Origin: Spongilla lacustris
Lineage: Eukaryota > Porifera > Demospongiae > Spongillida > Spongillidae
DNA length: 64,000 bases
Direction of reading: 5' to 3'
Assembly (NCBI GenBank): GCA_949361645.1
Contig: OX442425.1
Span: 4,651,442 to 4,715,441, forward strand
In this document: one piece after another, positions 12,222 through 21,770 of the stretch
How positions within the stretch are numbered: position 1 is the first letter of the stretch
Layout: the number at the start of each line of letters is the position of its first letter
Made by a program: the position numbers and the translations under genes
Notes under the pieces: generated by a model
Told to the model about the DNA's origin: nothing
Databases searched by the model: none
The model's input: only the letters and a program-made list of their open reading frames with translations

Positions 12222-12960
12222 GCATGATAGGATATTGAAAGATCGAGAGGGGAAGGGGTAGGAAAGAAGGAAGCCTGTGTTAAGCATGAAAAGAGGGTTC
12301 CCTCAACAGGTGGTACTCATAAGCAACACTTACACATGAAACACAGAGAATTCCATGTTAGGATTGAACAATCAAGAGGGGACACGCTGGGCCCCCAACA
12401 GGTAGTTCTCATAAGCAAAACTCACACATCAAACACAGAGAATTGTATGGTAAGGTTAAAGGATCGAGAGAGGACAGGAAGGGGTAGGTTTAGAAGGTAG
12501 CCTGTGTTAAGCAATGAAAAGAGGTACTGGGCCCTCAGCCCACACATCAAACACACAAGGTTGCACGGTAGGACAGGAAGGGGTAGCTTTAGAAGGTAGC
12601 CTGTGTTATAGCAGGGTGATTTAGCTATGCATACTGGAGCGTTAGTAACACTGACAGATAACTCTGAATCACGTATACATCTCATGTGTTCTGATCTTTA
12701 AAAACTGAACTTGTTATGAAAAGACAATTGTCTATAGTCTTGTGATCGATTCATTAGAAGCACACATGTATGTGGATTGCTGTCGAGTATTAGGTATTTG
12801 TGTATGTGCATGGTATAGCAATGCTCCTACAAATTTTTAAGTGCATGAGTGATTAGGTACAGAGAGGTGCATGGAATGATTGAAGGATTGAGAGGGGACA
12901 GGGTAGGAAAGGAAGAAAGCCTGTGCTAGTCTATGAAACAAGGGTTAGCCATGCATGCTA
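12222..12960 (-). repeat. Long-unit tandem repeat, inverted block
   Basis: Reverse complement of the family at 10560-11440: GGGGAAGGGGTAGGAAAG, AAGAGGGTTCCCTCAAC and ACTCATAAGCAACAC recur in several partial copies. Together the two blocks form an inner foldback whose loop contains the transposase relic and the microsatellite. Confidence 0.85.
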
Positions 12961-13215
12961 GTGTGTTATAAGCCCTCAACAGTTACTCATACGTAACACT
13001 CACCCCCATGTCTACCGATTTTTAACTCAACTTGTAATCAAAAGGCAATGTCTAGTGATTGATTCACTATAGTCCTATTGGAATGCACACTCTTATGGAA
13101 TGGTGTCAGGTATTGTGTATTAGCAATCTGTGCATGGGCATATCAAAGAACTCAAAAGTGTAGGAGTAATGTGGATTAGGTACAGAGAGATGCATGGAAG
13201 GATAGAATAATGTAG
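12700..13215 (+). repeat. Direct repeat of about 200-260 bp, two diverged copies
   Basis: About 12700-12900 and about 13020-13215 share the order: AACTTGT...AAAAG.CAATTGTCTA, ATTCA.TAGAAG.ACAC, GGATTAGGTACAGAGAG.TGC ATGGAA.GAT, followed by GAGGGGACAG or GAGGAGACAG. The spacing is about 320 bp. No gene is seen. Confidence 0.6.
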
Positions 13216-14609
13216 AGGAGACAGCTAGACCTCAGCATGCATGTGGAGTGGAACCTTCAACTGGAGCCGACCCCAAATACTGGGGCCAGCCACAATGGCC
13301 TTCTATCCTAGCCCCACACAGCTCCTCACTGCAAATGCAAATGAAGCCACTACCTATGAAACCATTATCCCCCACACTACAAGAGGACTTACTGGTAGGG
13401 GAACCATCGTGGAGCTACCATCTCGCATTGGACAAATGGGGATACCACCACTGGAGCAGCCTCCATTTGTAGAGTGTACCTGCCTACGTTTTTCTCTTCA
13501 CACATTTTGTGTTGTAGATCTACATGTAGATCTGAACTACTATAGACATGTACATGTACAGAGTAAAATTTATCTGGTGTGAAGCCATGCTGTTAGTGGT
13601 GAATATGGTTACCTGCCCTATCAGTACTGATTGCGGTGGGTCTGCACCCGTGGTTGGTGTATATAGACAACCAAGGCTTGCAGAGGGCGTTTTGCCTACT
13701 GGGAACTACATAGGTCTACTGTACTGTACGCGAGTAGCAAAATATGGAAGTGCCATTTTAAATTGCATGCACAGTCACAGCTACAATGTGGCACGATGAA
13801 GACATCAGAATTCATGACCACACAAGTGGAGTTAATAGACCCTACAAATTTAATGGATTCATCAACTACGTTATACCTAGCCCTAGGCTGGTGTTTCTGC
13901 AAAAATGTATGTGCGCGGGTAGTGTATAGTGGCCGTGGGGCACAGGTGAAACTGGGTTACACTGGTAATGTCTGGTGACATCTCTGACAGTGTAGGGTCT
14001 GCTAACTTCACTTGTGTGATCATGAATTCTGATGTCTTCATCGTGCCACATTGTAGCTGTGACTGTGCATGCAATTTATGTGACATTCAAAATGGCACTT
14101 ACATGTTTTGCTACTAGTTCTCAGTACATGTAGGCAAAACGCCCTCTGCAAGCCTTGGTTGTCTATTACACCAACCACGGGTGCAGACCCACCGCAATCA
14201 GTACCGATAGGGCAGGTAACCGTATTCACCACTAACAACATGGCTTCACACCAGATAAGATTTACACAAAACACGTAGATCTACATGTCTACAGTAGTTC
14301 AGATCTACATGTACAACACAAAATGTGTGAAGAGAAAAACGTAGGCATGTACACTCTACAAATGGAGGCTGCTCCAGTGGTGGTATCCCCATTTGTCCAA
14401 TGCGGGCTGGTAGCTCCACGATGGTTCCCCTACCAGTAAGTCCTCTTGTAGTGTGGGGGATAATGGTTTCATATGTAGTGGCTTCATTTGCATTTGCAGT
14501 GAGGAGCTATGTGGGGCTAGGATAGAAGGCCATTGTGGCTGGCCCCAGTGTTTGGGGCTGGCTGCAGTTCAAGGTTCCACTCCACATGCTGAGGTCTAGC
14601 TGTCTCGAC
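13216..14609. repeat. Nested inverted repeat with ~630-bp arms
   Basis: 13216-13846 and 13991-14609 are reverse complements with small differences (symmetry sum near 27830); the spacer is about 145 bp. Both arms hold CAGCTAGACCTCAGCATG at the outer end and GCATGCACAGTCACAGCTAC near the inner end. The symmetry centre (about 13915) is unrelated to that of the 11-kb palindrome (about 13012), so it is an independent foldback nested within it. Proline-rich open frames at 13241-13582 and 13248-13472 lie in the left arm but are not assigned to a gene. Confidence 0.88.
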
Positions 14610-14614
14610 CCCAT

Positions 14615-14821
14615 TCAACCCTGGTAATGTGGCAGCTGGCAGCTCTCCGGCCTGTTGGTAGTATGATTACACCATATGTAAGAGGGGTGTTTAGGGGTGG
14701 GTGGGAGGGCTGGTCGTGTGGGGACTGAGAGTGCTATTGAGTAGGGGATGGCCTGGGCCTCGGATACAACTTGCAGTAGAGGAGGATAGGTAGTGGGAGA
14801 TAGGGCCATGGGGATGAATGG
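14615..14821 (-). other. Proline/serine/threonine-rich open frame, possible captured exon
   Basis: The minus-strand frame starts IPMALSPTTYPPLLQVVSEA and ends PHYQG before a TGA at 14615. Its low-complexity, proline-rich composition resembles the P/Q-rich linker stretch of the zinc-finger pseudogene in the arms, and it lies on the same strand as the right-arm copy. It is single-copy in the element. It could be part of the same ancestral protein or a chance open frame. Confidence 0.25.
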
Positions 14822-15099
14822 GGCATGTGTGAATCCAGTTGATGGCTCCTCTAATATTGTGGGGGGTGCCGATTCCTATCGCAGTGTGAGAGCTGCATTA
14901 TTGTGGGGACCCCCAATGACCCTGTAGGATTTTTTAGCACCTGATTGCTCCCTTGCTGACAGTCTGATAACTCCACCTGCAATTGCTCCATGCACTAGTG
15001 CTAACTGTCTGGATATGTAGTGTGGGGCTATTAAGTCAACTTGCATTAATGGTTCTGTCCGCTAGCAGAGAGGGAGCTGACCTGATTGGACCCTGGGCG
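14822..15099. other. Single-copy interior segment of the palindrome
   Basis: Present only on the right side of the element; no left-arm counterpart is seen. No gene is recognised. Confidence 0.5.
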
Positions 15100-16062
15100 A
15101 TTACAGGGTGTAAATGGGACCAATGCATTGACCGCACAACCGACACACATACATGTACAGAGTGTAAATGAGACAATAGATTTGATCCTAAAACAGACTC
15201 AAGTACAGGGTATAAATGGGATCAAAGATGTGACCCCACAACAGACTCAAGTACAGGGTGTAAATGGGAACATGGATTTGATCACAAGTACAGGGTGTAA
15301 ATCAGACCATGAATTTCATCCCACAACAGACAAAAGTACAGGGTGTAAATGGGACCAATGAATTGACCCCACAACAGACAAAAGTACAGGGTGTAAATGG
15401 GACCAATGAATTGACCCCACAACAGACACAAGTACAGGGTGTAAATGGAACCATGGATTTGACCCCACAACAGACACAAGAACAGGGTGTAAATGGGACC
15501 ATGGATTTTACCCCACAACAGATACAAGTACAGGGTGTAAATGGGACCATGGATATGACCCCACAACAGACAAATGTACAGGGTGTAAATGGGACCAATG
15601 AATTGACCCCACAACAGACACAAGTACAGGGTGTAAATGGAACCATGGATTTGACCCCACAACAGACACAAGTACAGGGTGTAAATGGGACCAATGAATT
15701 GACCCCACAACAGACACAAGAACAGGGTGTAAATGAGACCATGGATTTGATCACAAGTACAGGGTGTAAATAGAACCATGGATTTGAGTCATTACAACAG
15801 ACACAAGTACAGGGTGTAAATGGGAGCATGGATTTGACCCTAAAACAGACTCAGGTACAGGGTGTAAATGGGATCATGCATTTGACCCCACAACAGACAC
15901 AAGTACAGGGTGTAAATGGGACCATGGATTTGATCACAAGTACAGTGTGTAAATGGGACCATGGATTTGACCCCAAAATACACACGTACAGGATGTAAAT
16001 GGGACCATGGATTTGATCCCACAGCAGACACTAGTACAGGGTGTAAATGGGACCACTGTCGT
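15100..16062 (-). repeat. 48-bp tandem repeat, right arm (about 20 copies)
   Basis: Inverted counterpart of 10225-10557, expanded about threefold. Units read ACAGGGTGTAAATGGGACCA and TTGACCCCACAACAGACACA. Frames of up to 175 codons (15282-15829 minus, 15309-15773 plus) result from the 48-bp period and overlap on both strands, so none is called a gene. Confidence 0.93.
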
Positions 16063-16139
16063 TACTAGTCTCGTACCCAGACTTAGATTTTCACAGCATC
16101 GGATGGATTACATCACCACTACGTGAAAAGTAAAAAATC
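16063..16139 (-). repeat. Spacer with CTAGTCTCGTACCCAGAC motif, right arm
   Basis: Inverse of 10131-10224 with small differences, for example AGCATCGGATGGATTACATC here against a diverged left copy. Confidence 0.7.
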
Positions 16140-16624
16140 CTTAACGACACAGATGTATGGTGTACCCCTTAATGACACATACATAAGATGTACAGAGGTA
16201 ACCCCTTAACGACACAGATGTATGGTGTACAGGTGACCCCTTAGCAACACATACAAAAGGTGTACAGAGGTATCCCCTTAACGACACAGATGTACAGTGT
16301 ACAGGTGACCCCTTAACAACACATAAATAAGGTATACAGAGGTACGACACAGATGTATGGTGTACAGGTAACCCCTCGATGACACAGATGTATGGTGTAC
16401 AGGTGATACCTTAACAACACATACACAAAGTGTACAGAGGTAACCGGACTTAACGACACAGGTGTATGGTGTACAGGTGACCCCTTAACAACACATACAT
16501 AAGGTGTACAGAGGTATCCCCTTAACGACACAGATGTATGGTGTACAGGTAACCCCTTGATGACACAGATGTATGGTATACAGAGTTAACCCCTTAACAA
16601 CACAGATGTATGGTGTACACTGCA
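16140..16624 (-). repeat. 35-37 bp tandem repeat, right arm (about 13 copies)
   Basis: Inverse of the array at 9400-10130 but about 245 bp shorter. Units read TTAACGACACAGATGTATGG and TGTACAGGTAACCCC. Confidence 0.92.
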
Positions 16625-18629
16625 GAGGTGACCTTAAACTATACAAAAAGCATGCATCTCACAATATGGTTCATTTGTCATGAACCATTGTTGGTCTTGT
16701 TGTAAGTATACAGTGCGGCTGGGGTGCCGTACGTCTTGCCACACACCGAACAGGAAAATGGCCTGTCAATTTCAGATTTTAGCGTACGCCTCGCGGCCTG
16801 CGCTTGGGTGGACCCTGGCTTCCTTTGTCGACACTGGAATCCGTGTTCGTCACCTGGAACAGCAGGCTGCTTGTGAGTGTTCTTTTTGTGCAGGGACAGG
16901 GGGCCTGGCTACTGGCATACTTCTTGCCACATACATGTACAGTGCATTGGTAGGCAAGGATTAGTTCAGACCTGGGTCTGCAAATTCCTCCTGCCAGAAA
17001 CACAGCTATTGCCTTCACCTTGCAATTCACTGTGAGTGTCATCTGCATACATGTACTTATGACCCTCAACAGTAGGTAAGTGAGGAAGGTCTTGGTTTGT
17101 CATTTTCTGCTACTGCATGGGATGAAGCATTACCGCATGTGTAGGAAGAGTTGGCCTCTGAGCTTTGTGAAGGCTTTGGACACACCTTGTCCCTTTTCTT
17201 GGGGTCACGAACGTATTCCCTCACCTTCTCGTACAGGTACAGTGACCGCGTCAGGGACAATCCACTTGGGGGTAATAACAGGTGGCATCACTTGGCTCTG
17301 ATAAGCCTAATGTCCTTTATGGCCACTCCAGCCCTCAGCATGGTTACCTCGGTGGGGTTTGTGTCCCATGGCAAGGTCTCCATCCTCACGACACCAGGGT
17401 GGTCTTGATCAAACTCAAATGTGCGGTAGTGTCCTAGGCCAACCAGAGGACCAAACCACTGGCCCAAGAAGGCATTCCAGTCCTGGTACAGCTGTGACAC
17501 ACAAGTGACATCCTGGCCACACTGCCGGACACAGTCAGCTAGGTTCTGCTGTAAGTCCATTTATTGGGATGTGTGGCTTCCCTTGATTGAAATTGTGGGG
17601 GCTGCCAACTCCATTTGCAGCAAGAGGGATAGCAGTGTCTCCACTGGTATACTATTGTGGAGGCTGACCCCATTGGTTAGTTTGTGGCTCGTGTGTATAA
17701 GGGTCTGATATGGGCAGGTGGTTCCATAGGTAGTGCGGGTTGGTGGCGTCTGCTGTTGGTTATGCGGGGCTGCTGTCTGGACTTGCAATGTAGCGAGGCA
17801 TATGTGGGGGTGGGGCTGGTGTCCATCCGCAGCTGTGGGAATCAGGGTCTGGGTACGAGACTAGGGCTGCTGGCTCTTAGTCATTTAGGGGCTGCTTACT
17901 CCCTACAACCACCATCGTCAGTAGTATAACCGCCGTCACTACCGTTCTCAATCTCCCCACCTCGTCGAATGTATCTTGAATATCGATCGTCGTATCCGTA
18001 TCGCTCAAACTCGTCCGCCGATTGAAACTCTTGCGAGTGTGTTGTCTTCAGTGGACGTCGCCATATCCGTTATCTACATAGGAGATAACGAATAACAACT
18101 GTGACAGGGACGATACATTAAATACTTACCCATCAGATCTAGCTAGCGCAGTATGGGTGTGGCTATAAGTTATCAAAGTCTCGGCCCACAGGAAGTAGTT
18201 GCATATTCATGTGCTTTGATGAATGGAAGCGGGCCTCGCACGTCCAACGGCGCGATTCGAGCGGGAAACGTGTACCAACTTTGCGCCGCTGTATCTCCGT
18301 AACGGATGACATAAAAATTAACGAACAGAACAAATCGATAGGTATAGGACCTCTCTACCTACAAACCGATTTTGAAGCGATTTCATTACTCCTACCTAAA
18401 GTTATGGCGGGTGTGAACCCGGTGGGGTATCGAACATTGCAATACTGGCACGGAGCAAGTGCAAGACTCCAAAATGGATTCTAAAATAGAGAAATGGTGT
18501 GGTATGAAGTGTTGAAAATAGGAAGTCGATAGCTTTTACCGTTCAGAAGTTATAGCGATTCAAACATAAGGGAATTTTATAACATTTTATATATATATAC
18601 GAAGGCTCATTTTGTCGTGAACTGTCCCA
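16625..18629 (-). repeat. Right outer arm of the palindrome
   Basis: Near-identical reverse complement of 7396-9400; position pairs sum to 26025. It ends GTCGTGAACTGTCCCA at 18629, followed by TATATATATA. Confidence 0.9.
16678..18064 (-). pseudogene. Frame-broken C2H2 zinc-finger protein gene, right-arm copy
   Basis: Mirror copy of 7961-9347. It has the same order of fragments on the minus strand: start region at 18064, acidic/tyrosine-rich stretch, proline/glutamine-rich stretch, 90-codon frame at 17288-17560, finger 1 and finger 2, with the stop at 16678-16680. Finger 1 is split by the same frame change and finger 2 lacks its histidines as in the left copy. One substitution changes a cysteine codon in the 90-codon frame to glycine (base 17395). 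Sharing of the breaks shows that the gene was already dead when the arms were copied, or that gene conversion has kept them alike. Confidence 0.55.
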
Positions 18630-18880
18630 TATATATATATAACATACAATGAAATAGCACGTTACGACGTTTACAAAGACGATCTATATGCTACAACGAA
18701 ATAGCATGATTTAGTACGATAATGAATAATCATATACGAAAGCTTATAATCGTTTATAATCCTTACAGGAAAAAAATATACATACAAAGAAATAGCACGA
18801 AATAGCACGATTTAGCATGATTACTAAGCAACCCTATATGCTACAACGAAATAGCACGATTGGTAACGATGCATTATGTG
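18630..18880. other. Right flank of the palindrome inside the outer insertion
   Basis: It holds a single relative of the 38-bp repeat (AATCATATACGAAAGC at about 18726). A direct repeat, CTATATGCTACAACGAAATAGC, has copies near 18684 and 18832, and several GAAATAGCACGA motifs are present. No gene is seen. Confidence 0.55.
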
Positions 18881-18899
18881 ATCTTTTCATGGAAGAATA

Positions 18900-18968
18900 A
18901 ACAGCACTCAAGAGGACTCGAACCAGCAGCGTCTTGGTTTCAAGACACACAACTTTACAATAGCCCAA
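18900..18968 (-). ncRNA. tRNA-like relic with a pol III B-box (possible SINE fragment)
   Basis: The minus strand contains GGTTCGAGTCC (18914-18924), a perfect match to the tRNA T-loop/B-box consensus. It is preceded by GTCTTGAAACCAAGAC, which can fold like an anticodon stem with a six-base loop. The T stem and acceptor stem do not pair well, and the A-box is weak, so a working tRNA is unlikely. A tRNA-derived SINE or a tRNA pseudogene fits best. Confidence 0.3.
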
Positions 18969-19369
18969 CACAGCAGAATGTATCATATTAGTCTCTATTT
19001 CACCCCTTAACATGATGAGTGAACAATACACTTATTAAACCTACCGGAAAGTCTAATTATCCGATAATTTGAATTAAAATTATAATAAATTGGATCTGGG
19101 GACAAGCGATAGCAGCACTGTGCACAGCAACTGGTTTTAAACACTCCCTTCTGTATGGAGATTCGGTACGTCTTTGGTGCGCGAGTGGTTGCTTGATTCA
19201 CAGATATACGCTTGGTGGCAGATGATATATGTTCTCTACCGTATCAGCGGGACACGGCAGAGATCCCGTCGTTCTCATTAGACCATGGAAAGAAGACTTG
19301 TGCCGTTAGTAAGTTGAAGTGCTTATAAATCACCAGTTGTACAATATTTTGAAGGTGTGTGACTTTCAT

Positions 19370-20055
19370 AAGCATGAAGGTGGGCATTCTTTAGAATATC
19401 TATGGTTTTACATGTCCTGAATGCTTCCAAATCAGCACCTGTACCACTTTTGAAGTTCTCCAGGGAGTTGTGTGACCTTCATGTGTGTGGCCTCATCAGG
19501 TTAGCTGAAGATATCAATCATTAATACACATACTGTATGTGTGGACTTGTGCATTTAAAAAAAAATAGCTTTAGTGTTACCTGTCCTGAATGCTACCACA
19601 TTTGAAGGTGTGTGACCTTCATTGGTGTGGCCTCATGAGGTTAGCGGGAAAATTTGAATTATTAATACATACTTACAATGTATTTATGGACTTGTGCATT
19701 TTTTTAATAATAGAAATGGTGTTACATTTCGTGAATGTTACCACATTTGAAGATGTGTAACCTTCATGGGTGTAGCCTGAATGCTACCGCGTTTGAAGGT
19801 ATGTCACCTTCATGGGTGTGGCCTCAAGTGGTTAGCAGGAAAATGCTAATTATTAATACACATATACTTATGTATAATGTATGTATCGACTTGTGCATTT
19901 TTTTAGAATAGCTTTGGTGTTACCTGTCCTGAATGCTACGACACTGATTTGAAGATGTGTGACCTTCATCCATGGTGTGGCCTCATGAGGTTAGCGGAAA
20001 TTTAATACACATACTTGTATGGTTTTGTGCAATAGCTTAGGTGTTACATGTTATG
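19370..20055 (+). repeat. Degenerate 150-190 bp tandem repeat, four to five copies
   Basis: Each copy runs CCTGTCCTGAATGCTACCAC, TTTGAAGGTGTGTGACCTTC, TGTGGCCTCATGAGGTTAGC, ATTAATACACATACT and GGACTTGTGCATTTTTT. Copies start near 19415, 19580, 19728 and 19925, with a partial one near 19770. No gene is seen. Confidence 0.82.
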
Positions 20056-20092
20056 TGTGGCTTTCTTAGTATACAACTCAGTTTTGCCTGTG

Positions 20093-20252
20093 TTTCATTC
20101 TTAAGATACACTTCTTCATTTTAAAAAATTTCCCCTTTTTACATGGATAGAGTGATGGGCATTTGCAAAACTAACTTCAAATACATTTAGCTCACTCAAT
20201 CCATGTAGAATGGGGAAACGACTTTAAGAACGGTGTATTTTAAGAATGGGAC
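20093..20252. repeat. MITE-like hairpin with ~62-bp imperfect arms
   Basis: The left arm 20093-20155 (TTCATTCTTAAGATACAC to ACATGGATAGAGTGA) pairs with the right arm 20192-20252 (TCACTCAATCCATGT to AAGAATGGGAC). The loop is about 36 bp. No coding sequence is present. It resembles a short palindromic MITE, or a promoter-like hairpin of a dead element. Confidence 0.75.
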
Positions 20253-20784
20253 ATAGAAAAAATATGGGAAAAGTTGTGTTGGATGTATCATGTCTCATAG
20301 AAACAGATTTCTGTGGGTAAAAATGAATACAGTACCAAATTATCAAATTTAAATTGTTTTTTAACTTGAAAATTTGAAACTGTAAAGAGTAATGAAATCA
20401 GGGAAAGCATACTTCCTCGATGCTGTCCCCCATGTAAATATTGTATCAGTTCTTTGGGTTAATAGAGCACAAACACGTTTTTAGAATATTATTTTTGTTT
20501 TTACATAATTATAACACAAATAATAATAAAATAAAAAATTATAACATAATGTGTAATAAAAATTGCATATTGATGTATTCATTGTTGGATTGATGGGAAG
20601 GATTTTATAAGCATTCCCCATAAAATAAATTCTGTATTCAGAGAGACTTGTGATTTAAAGCAATGTAAAAGGGGCTAGCAAGAGTAGTTTTAGATCAAGA
20701 GAAAGTTAAATTAGTTAATGCATGGTAATAAGTATAAATTTCAGTCATGATTGTTTAATACATGTGCATTTTTTACCCATGCAG
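20253..20784. other. AT-rich sequence without recognised features
   Basis: Long A/T runs, no repeat family seen elsewhere in the window and no credible gene. Confidence 0.5.
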
Positions 20785-20900
20785 CTGCAGATGCCATAAG
20801 ATTTGGCCTTGACAAGCCAGAAATACTCGTAGGTTTTAGTATGAAGAGCAAGAAGACTGTAGAAGAAGAAGGAAACCGATTGATAGGTTTAGTGTGTTAG
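20785..20900 (+). other. Exon-like open frame, unknown
   Basis: A pyrimidine stretch and an acceptor-like TTTTTTACCCATGCAG precede an open frame reading ADAIRFGLDKPEILVGFSMK and ending KKTVEEEGNRLIGLVC at the TAG 20898-20900. Composition is protein-like and there is no repeat signature. No upstream exon is identified. It may be a captured terminal exon in the outer insertion; the family is not recognised. Confidence 0.25.
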
Positions 20901-21085
20901 TATGTATTGCATTGTATGATGTCAATTCATTACGTTTTTAAAAGATGTTTTGTGCATGCGTATACGACGCAATATCACGAATGATATTATGCTGGATCGA
21001 GAACGACTATTAACGACAAAAGTAAGATGTATAAACTGCACGACGATCGTGAAGGATTATTTACGTATTGATCCGCTGTTAAAAA

Positions 21086-21472
21086 GATGTAATACGATCA
21101 CTCATTGTATTGATTTTTTTACTGACTTACCTTGTACGATACACTATAATCGTGCGTGTTCTAGTAGTTATTGAACCAGTAAAGATATTATACGATCACT
21201 CACTGTATTAATGTTATACATCATCTTTTGCTTTTACGATAGTAGTACGATCGTCGACGTTCCTCTCAAACGAAATTCGATGTAATACGATCACTCACTG
21301 CATGTATTGATATTTTAAATCACTCGTTTACTTACCTTGAACGATACGCTATAATCGTGCATTATTGAACCTGTAAAGATATTATACGATCACTCATTGT
21401 ATTGATGTTATGCATCATCCTTTGCTTGTACGATGGTAGTACGATCGTCGACGCTCCTCTCAAACGAAATTC
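21086..21472 (+). repeat. 193-bp tandem duplication in the right subterminal region
   Basis: Unit 1 (21086-21278) and unit 2 (21279-21472) both start GATGTAATACGATCACTCA and end ACCTCTCAAACGAAATTC-like sequence (CCTCTCAAACGAAATTC). They are rich in ACGAT/ATCGT motifs, as is the left end of the outer insertion. Confidence 0.88.
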
Positions 21473-21520
21473 GTACTATAAGCTCGATCATAGACGATTG
21501 TTAGAACGATTGGCTCGTAC

Positions 21521-21535
21521 GATTTTTTTGCTGGG
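21521..21535 (-). repeat. Right terminal inverted repeat of the outer insertion
   Basis: GATTTTTTTGCTGGG, the inverse of the left end with one extra T. Satellite sequence follows at once. Confidence 0.72.
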
Positions 21536-21579
21536 TTACTATAAATGGAGTGAAGCTTTATGCTCATTACTATACATGG
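21536..21579 (+). repeat. Satellite remnant, one to two monomers
   Basis: TTACTATAAATGGAGTGAAG... continues the forward 31-bp satellite for about 44 bases and then stops at the single-copy island. It shows that the outer insertion sits within the satellite and not at its edge. Confidence 0.9.
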
Positions 21580-21770
21580 AGTGTACACCATGAAATCTAG
21601 AAAATTCTGGAAGAACATCTACAAATCTCAGATATGGCATGTTACTGATATACGTAGTATGCATGTGGAGCTATATGAAAGCGTTCCCATGTCAATGTTC
21701 ACGTGATATGTGTATTGTATTAGTTATCTGTCATTTTTAAACTCATATTGGCGAAGTTGTTTTTATCAAA
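21580..21770. other. 5' flank of the OTU-like gene
   Basis: Single-copy sequence. A CACGTG-type E-box (TTCACGTGAT, about 21698) and AT-rich stretches precede the ATG at 21771. No clear TATA box can be placed. Confidence 0.35.

Larger units (their letters stand above)
7396..18629. mobile_element. 11.2-kb foldback-type palindromic element
   Basis: Positions x and 26025-x are complementary throughout 7396-9400 and 16625-18629, so the element is a giant inverted repeat. The ends are TGGGACAGTTCACGAC and its complement. They are flanked by TATA/ATATAT, so a TA duplication (Tc1/mariner type) is possible but cannot be proven in AT-rich flanks. From outside inwards each arm has a 2-kb block with a zinc-finger pseudogene, a 35-37 bp tandem repeat, a short spacer and a 48-bp tandem repeat. 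The centre holds a further inverted family, a nested inverted repeat and a transposase-like relic. Long terminal repeats that themselves contain tandem repeats are the hallmark of foldback elements such as FB and Galileo of flies. Relationship to those is structural, not shown by homology. Confidence 0.75.
6879..21535. mobile_element. 14.7-kb insertion with 14-bp terminal inverted repeats inside the satellite
   Basis: The satellite stops at ...GCTCATT and resumes at 21536 with TTACTATAAATGGAGTG, so the interior can be removed to restore a plausible monomer. The ends are inverted copies: CCCAGCAAAAAATC at 6879 and GATTTTTTTGCTGGG ending at 21535, differing only by one base in the A/T run. TT flanks both ends and is the best target-duplication candidate. 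Both subterminal regions are rich in CGAT/ACGATCGT motifs. No intact transposase is visible, so it looks non-autonomous, and a second element (7396-18629) is nested inside it. The superfamily is not assigned: the two-base flank does not fit piggyBac (TTAA), hAT (8 bp) or PIF/Harbinger (TWA) cleanly. Confidence 0.72.

Noticed and set aside
11974..12287. Ser/Leu/Pro-rich minus-strand frames
   Set aside because: Translations of the GTGA/GGGA microsatellite.
15282..15829. Overlapping frames of 154-175 codons on both strands
   Set aside because: Products of the 48-bp tandem repeat, whose period is divisible by three; present in several frames at once.
20950..21174. 74-codon frame in the right subterminal region
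   Set aside because: It overlaps the 193-bp tandem repeat and has no protein-like motif.
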